Of a stretch of 64,000 bases of DNA, positions 1 through 64,000 are shown in pieces. Where the stretch lies: NCBI GenBank assembly GCA_028829895.1, contig CM054179.1, positions 77,162,544 through 77,226,543 on the forward strand, read 5' to 3'. Source of the DNA: Sinotaia quadrata (lineage: Eukaryota; Mollusca; Gastropoda; Architaenioglossa; Viviparidae). The position numbers and the translations under genes are program-made. The notes under the pieces were generated by a model. It saw only the letters and a list, made by a program, of their open reading frames with translations. It was not told the DNA's origin and searched no databases. The first letter of the stretch is position 1. The number at the start of each line of letters is the position of its first letter.

Positions 1-303
1 TCTACACACATATATTTACACGTATACGTTGTGTATACTATTTTACATTATTCTGTGTTACACAAGTACTCACGTTTAAATGTGTATACACATGCATACA
101 CGCATACATACAAGCACGTAATTATATTTCTATCTTTCTATCTATCAGATTGAGAATTTTCTTTATTAAAGCAAATGTTAAACATCTATTTGTATAAGAA
201 TGTGGAAACTATTCAATTAATTTGAAACTGAATGATGAAGTAGAAAGCTGGGCTAACATTTAGTACTGATACACTTGTGCAAAATTTTCTTTCGTTTTTA
301 AAG

Positions 304-63612
<63,309 letters not shown>

Positions 63613-63839
63613 GTAGGTCAGGTATATACATACCCGCATATACGTGTTATTTTTTCCCCATATATCTGTTTGTATTGCTTGTATGGCTGTGTGTTGTGTA
63701 TACTATTTGAATACTAAATTGCCATCCAATATATGCTTTTATTTTCGCCACTGTTCTGTATCTTAATTGAAATTCCGACCGTGAATGGCACGTTATCTCT
63801 GAAGTAGATCATATATAAATTGTGGTTGAACTTCAGACA

Positions 63840-64000
63840 CACTTGATATTATATATATCAGATTAAATCTATGCAGTCGAGATATAAGATAAGTAAGGCT
63901 AAATTGTGTGCAGTCGAGATATAAGATAAGTAAGGCTAAATTGTGTGCAGTCGAGATATAAGATAAGTAAGGCTAAATTGTGTGCAGTCGAGAGTTAGGC
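63840..64000. repeat. 37-bp tandem repeat, about 4 copies, runs to window end
   Basis: The unit TGCAGTCGAGATATAAGATA plus AGTAAGGCTAAATTGTG repeats from about 63872. The last copy is cut or changed near the window edge. Confidence 0.92.

Overview
The window is eukaryotic nuclear DNA. It is AT-rich, with GT-AG introns bounded by polypyrimidine tracts, many long (ATCT)n, (GT)n and minisatellite arrays, and several classes of mobile element. The domain content (sushi-type and repeated extracellular beta-sandwich-like modules) and repeat style point to an invertebrate metazoan. A mollusc, possibly a coleoid cephalopod, is my best guess, but this is inference and no sequence here proves the species.

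One very large plus-strand gene runs through almost the whole window and is open at both ends. I can support about 26 exons between 304 and 63612. The 5' part (to about 22 kb) has small phase 1-1 exons coding sushi/CCP domains and HYR-like segments, separated by long repeat-filled introns. From about 26 kb the exons code a chain of about a dozen modules of about 200 residues. Each module carries a D-x-[ST]-P-P motif, a W-x-x-F-x-D-x-x-S-G-[IV] motif and a V-x-A-x-N-x-A-G-L motif, with many N-glycosylation sequons. The 19 exons from 30453 to 63612 join with fully consistent intron phases and no stop codon, once the insertion below is set aside. The visible exons code about 3,000 residues. No signal peptide, transmembrane segment or terminal stop is in view. 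The product looks like a giant secreted or cell-surface protein. I cannot name it.

The most notable event is at 54702-62999. A complete 8.3-kb Ty3/gypsy-type LTR retrotransposon sits inside an exon of this gene, on the same strand. It has two 1,547-bp LTRs that match wherever I compared them, a GGGTA target-site duplication, a polypurine tract and one intact 1,453-codon gag-pol frame. Its order is Gag - zinc knuckle - protease - integrase - reverse transcriptase - RNase H. The integrase lies upstream of the reverse transcriptase, as in Ty1/copia, although the protein sequences are Ty3/gypsy-like. This is the arrangement I recall for the Gmr1 lineage. A much older, broken relative on the minus strand at 3.8-6.2 kb has the same order, so the order is a property of the lineage. 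The exon's frame is continuous across the empty site, and with the element present it meets a TGA a few codons into the LTR.

Other content: LINE 3' remnants (12.3-12.9 kb, 13.0-13.7 kb, 31.9-32.1 kb); a broken Mutator-like transposase fragment between 17-bp inverted termini (48.4-50.1 kb) in an intron; an unclassified 1.6-kb interspersed repeat with about four copies; a 1.56-kb minisatellite at 22.4-24.0 kb; and a GC-AG intron. All long (ATCT)n arrays have the same strand orientation.
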